64,000 bases of DNA from Nematostella vectensis (Eukaryota > Cnidaria > Anthozoa > Actiniaria > Edwardsiidae): positions 1,644,501-1,708,500 of the forward strand of contig NC_064045.1 of assembly GCF_932526225.1 (NCBI RefSeq). The letters are read 5' to 3'. The notes under the pieces were generated by a model. The model was not told the DNA's origin. It saw nothing but the letters and a program-made list of their open reading frames with translations, and made no database searches. Made by a program: the position numbers and the translations under genes. This document shows, piece after piece, positions 60,479 to 64,000 of this stretch (position 1 is the stretch's first letter; every line of letters begins with the position of its first letter).

Positions 60479-60504
60479 AACAAGATAAGAAGAAATGGAA
60501 GCAT

Positions 60505-61475
60505 TTGCATGACCTGGAGATACCAGCTGTCTCTACAGTCGAAATCGGACTCCTCATTGGTGTCAATTTTTTCGAAGCCATGCTGCAACACGAAGGGAGG
60601 AAAGGCCTTAAGGGTCATTTATATGCAGTCAGAACAGATTTTGGATGTTGCAGGTGCAGCGAAAGGGTCGGCGCCATTCGAAGATGGTCAGCCACATGTC
60701 GACCATGCCAGTGTAGAGGACGATGCCCTGCACTCCCAGATGGAACACTGGTGGAAAACAGAATCGGTACCAAGTTCAACAAGGCTGAAAATATTTCATT
60801 CGAAGACGAACGAGCGTTAGACGACCTACGGCACAATACGAAGTTCAGAAGTGACCAGACCTTTCCAGACCTCCTCTGGAAAGAAAAGGATGTACGGTTA
60901 CCTAGCAACAAACCTCTTGCGGAGCGTCGTCTGGAACAAACTGAACGAGCTATCGATAAGAATGATGCCAGGTCAAGAGCGCATTACCGCACGATGGATT
61001 CATATATAGAGAAAGGATATGCGAGAAAGCTCAGTGAGGATGAAGCGAACAATGAACCGAAAAAAACTTGGTACTTACCATGTCACGGTGTAACAAACCC
61101 AAACAAACCGGGTAAATGTCGGGTTGTATTTGATTCAGCTGCACGCCATAAAGGAACATCTTTGAATGACAATTTAGTAACCGGTCCGGACTTACTCAAT
61201 AATCTTATTGTTACTATCATGCGCTTTCGCCTACACGTCATAGCCGTCTCCGCAGATATGCGTGTGATAAAACGCGACAAAGCATACCTGCGCTTTCTTT
61301 GGAGAGGAGCCGACAGAGACCGTCCTTCAGACACATATCAAATGGAAGCGATAATTTTCGGTGCTAAGTGCAGTCCTACTTGCGCGTCATACTGCTTGCG
61401 GCAGACAGCTATTGACAATGAACACTTGTTTGAAGTTGTTTTTTAACAACTCAGGCCGTCCTGAGAGACTTTTAC
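60505..61475 (+). pseudogene. BEL/Pao reverse transcriptase (broken)
   Basis: Recognisable segments are LEIPAVSTVEIGLLIGVNFF, YLPCHGVTNPNKPGKCRVVF and a motif A region beginning VSADM. Right after that Asp several residues usual for the family are missing and the sequence jumps to KAYLRFLW, so motif A is internally deleted. Motif C (FYMDD) is present just after 61475 but in another frame; the shift falls near a run of six Ts at about 61438-61443. Confidence 0.75.
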
Positions 61476-62160
61476 ATGGATGATCTGGTTAAATCCGTAC
61501 CTACCAAAGACGAAGCAATCCAAATCGCCAAGCAGCTTATCAACCTCCTGTCAAGAGGTGGCTTCCACTTAACTAAGTTCATGAGCAATAGCGAGGTCCT
61601 CGATGCCCTACCTAGTCACGAGATTGCGCAAGCTTGGAGAATTCTCGGTCGGAAGAGCTCTCGGAGTTCTTTGGAAAGTGATACGCTAGAGATAAAGGTA
61701 GACCCCAAAGACAGCAAACCGACAAAGAGAAACATCCTCAAGCAAGTCGCGTCAGTGTTCGACCCGCAGGGACTAGCGTCTCTATTCGTGCTGAGAGCTA
61801 AGTTAATCCTGCAACAGCTCTGGAGACAGCAGTGCGATTGGGATGATGGCATAACCAGACCACTTCTCGATGCTTGGGAAAATTGGAAGCATGAGATGAC
61901 CGATCTACGAAACTTCTCTGTTCCCCGGTGTTATCTCAAGTCAACTAGCACTCAGATCCACATTTTTGCAGATGCGTCAGAAGCAGCCTTTGGAGCAGTA
62001 GCATACCTTCGACACAGGCTCTACCGTGGTAACATTGAATGTTCATTTGTTCTTGGAAAAGCCAGACTAGCACCCCTCAAGCCACTAAGTATCCCTCGAC
62101 TTGAGCCCCAAGCAGCAGTTATGGCGGTCAGAAATTCGCAAGCGATAATAAAAGAATTGG
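61476..62160 (+). pseudogene. BEL/Pao RT C-terminus and RNase H
   Basis: Begins around FYMDDLVKSV (motif C), continues through the thumb and connection, and reaches an RNase H with IHIFADASEAAFGAVAYLR and SIPRLEPQAAVMAV. The frame is open, but at about 62160 BEL similarity stops and Ty3/gypsy-type sequence begins in the same frame. Confidence 0.7.
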
Positions 62161-62801
62161 AGATACCATTGGCCGACGCGCTTTCACGCCTGAATCCTTG
62201 TCCTGCCGACACCATTCCCGACCTCGATGTCTCAGTACATGAGCTCCATTTGCATCTGAACGCAAGTCCCAATAGATTGCGACAAATCCAGGCAGAGACC
62301 GCGAAGGGTCCAGCCCTAACCTCACTCCGATCGATCGTCAGCAATGGTTGGCCTGAGAAGAGATCAGAGTGTCCGCCCCACCTTCACGGCTATTGAAACT
62401 ATCGTGATGAGATCACAGTCTCCGATGGTCTGATCCTCAAGGGCACCCGCATAATTATTCCAAAGACCCTACAGGCTGACGTCCTCAAGCAACTCCACTA
62501 CGCCCACCAAGGTTCTGAAAAATGCAAGCTACGCGCAAAGGGCTCCGTCTTCTGGACAAACATCAACACGGACATCGAAGACATGGTGAAGAGTTGCGCC
62601 CCTTGTAAGAGAAACGCAAGGATGAACACCAAAGAGCCATTGACACCGCACGACGTGCCGTCCAAGCCGTGGCACACCCTTGGCTCGGATTTGTTCTTCT
62701 GGAACAACGCATGGTACTTGCTCGTCGCAGATTACTACAGCAAGTTTCCATTGGTCCGCAAACTAAACGGTAGAACACTTGATATGTTTAAGCAAGCATG
62801 A
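62161..62801 (+). pseudogene. Ty3/gypsy RNase H end and integrase fragment
   Basis: Starts LADALSRL, the usual end of gypsy RNase H. After an in-frame TGA near 62395 come ITVSDGLILKGTRIIIP, an HH-CC zinc-binding region (LHYAHQG, CAPCKRN) and the start of the integrase core with its first Asp (GSDLFFW) and VADYYSKFPLV. It then breaks off; the later catalytic residues are missing. Confidence 0.75.
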
Positions 62802-62920
62802 TTTCACAACACTTATTTTGTCTTGCTACTGTTTGATACACTGTTAACCTTGGACATTGCTATACCTGATTAGCATTATCAGTTTAGAGACACTGAACAT
62901 TGATTGTAATAGTTTTCTTA

Positions 62921-63063
62921 GGAAAAAGGGGGATGTACTGGTATCCCTGTGGTATCCATTAATTAGCATAAACACATGTGCTAGAACCCGCCATCTTGAA
63001 TGGTACACACAAAGCCAGAAGCTCTATTAAAAAGGTTGAGTTACCAGAACCATAACAGATACA
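62921..63063 (+). mobile_element. Polypurine tract and LTR-like end
   Basis: GGAAAAAGGGGGA (62921-62933) looks like a polypurine tract. Immediately after it TGTACTGGTATCCC begins a segment that could end at ACA (63063). An LTR starting TG and ending CA is the expected 3' end of a Ty3/gypsy element. With 130 nt it is short, so it may be truncated. Confidence 0.45.
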
Positions 63064-63066
63064 TTG

Positions 63067-64000
63067 TCTAAGCGCCTTGCCCTCTGGAAAGAGGGGGAAA
63101 TCAGTAAACTAGTCAGTAAAAGGGAGAGTTATTCAAGGTTGCATCGGAAAATCGAAAATGTCAAACCCGCCAGATAAATCTAGAGTTTTTGCAAATCTCG
63201 TTCTCGAGGGTCAGATCAATGCAGCGTTGCGTTTTGTGAGTGAGACATCTAGTGGTGGGGTGCTAGGCCTGACGGATGACGTAATGACACAACTCAAGGA
63301 AAAACATTCAGATCCTCAACCAGCGAAATTGGGCTCACTGCTTTTTGGGCCAATCGACGATGCCATACCAGACACACTGTATTCAGAAATTAACAGTGAT
63401 ATGGTCAGACAAGCTGCGTTGCGAACCAAGGGATCAGGGGGTCCATCGGGAATTGATGCGAACGGTTTTAGAAGAATGCTGGCTAGCAAATGTTTCAGTC
63501 ATCTTCAAGATTGTGTGATGCGATAGCCACTATGACGAGGATTCTGTGTACACAGTTTATCGATCCAAGTACCATTAAATGAAAATTGTGGCAAGCCGGT
63601 TAATCCCCCTCCATAAAGACGAAGGAGCAGTCAGACCGATAGGAGTTGGTGAGGTGATCCGGCGCATCATAGGAAAGTGCGTAATGAAAATCGCCAAGAA
63701 GGATGTTGCAGGAGCCAGCGGGTCTCTCTAGCTATGTGTGGGACAGAAATCCGGGAGTGAATCCGCCATACATGCCATCTTTGAGTGTGACGAAACCGAT
63801 GCAGTGCTGCTAATTAATGCGTCTAATGCATTCAATTCACTCAATCGAGCGGCGTCACTGCACAACATTCGGGTTCTGTGTCCATTCGTTGCCGTCTATG
63901 CAATCAACACCTATAAACTGCCGTCACGTTTGTTTATCACTGGAGGCCAGGAGATTCTGACAGCTGAAGGAACAACACAGGGTGACCCCCTCGCAATGGG
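63067..64000 (+). pseudogene. Decayed reverse transcriptase fragment, runs off the window
   Basis: The clearest frame (63158-63526) includes [30 protein letters not shown] and [18 protein letters not shown]. In other frames [14 protein letters not shown], a motif A region [11 protein letters not shown] and [12 protein letters not shown] follow. It is a non-LTR-type RT as often seen in anthozoan genomes. Motif A has Asn where Asp is expected. Several frameshifts and stops occur. The motif C part lies beyond the window edge. Confidence 0.65.

Overview
The window is animal nuclear DNA, most likely from a cnidarian and probably an anthozoan such as a sea anemone or coral. The reasons are two conserved animal genes with GT-AG introns, a mixture of DIRS, BEL/Pao, Penelope-like, Ty3/gypsy and non-LTR retroelement remains, fold-back elements with GGGCT-type ends, and very many private minisatellites. 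The lineage is an inference, because no rRNA or mitochondrial marker is present.

Layout. 1-4.8 kb: a decayed DIRS-type retrotransposon on the minus strand (gag, RT, RNase H, tyrosine recombinase). 5.8-6.8 kb: a RecQ-like helicase fragment and a LINE 3' end with a (TTGTA)n tail. 7.5-14.2 kb: PHF5A, an SF3b splicing-factor subunit, complete in four exons on the plus strand (110 aa). Its large intron holds an 85-bp tandem array and a TA-flanked DNA transposon with a LINE fragment inside it. 15.7-56.7 kb: CEP112, a centrosomal coiled-coil protein, on the minus strand and convergent with PHF5A. I could assemble 26 coding exons whose phases all agree, giving 2997 nt (998 aa plus stop). More than half of its roughly 41 kb is tandem repeat, with a different unit in nearly every intron. 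The largest is a 5.7-kb array of a 19-bp unit. Intron 22 also holds a decayed class A GPCR. 52.8-58.2 kb: fold-back elements and a Penelope-like fragment flanked by two hammerhead-ribozyme motifs. 58.2-64 kb: pieces of a TRAF-like RING, a broken BEL/Pao element joined to a Ty3/gypsy integrase, an LTR-like end and a decayed RT.

The most interesting signal is in CEP112. At least six introns (3, 4, 8, 16, 20 and 21) begin with a minisatellite whose repeat unit contains the last 5-15 nt of the upstream exon together with the 5' splice site. The donor itself has therefore been tandemly copied, from a few to about 100 times. In intron 21 the unit is 36 bp (12 codons), free of stops and in frame with the exon. 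Its 14 donors would each add a multiple of 12 residues to the coiled coil if used. The second notable find is the pair of hammerhead ribozymes around the Penelope-like fragment, the first of which is overlaid by a perfect 17-bp hairpin.

The very long open frames inside the arrays (up to 1326 codons) are by-products of repeat units lacking stops and are not called as genes. No RNA genes, CRISPR arrays or prokaryotic features were seen.
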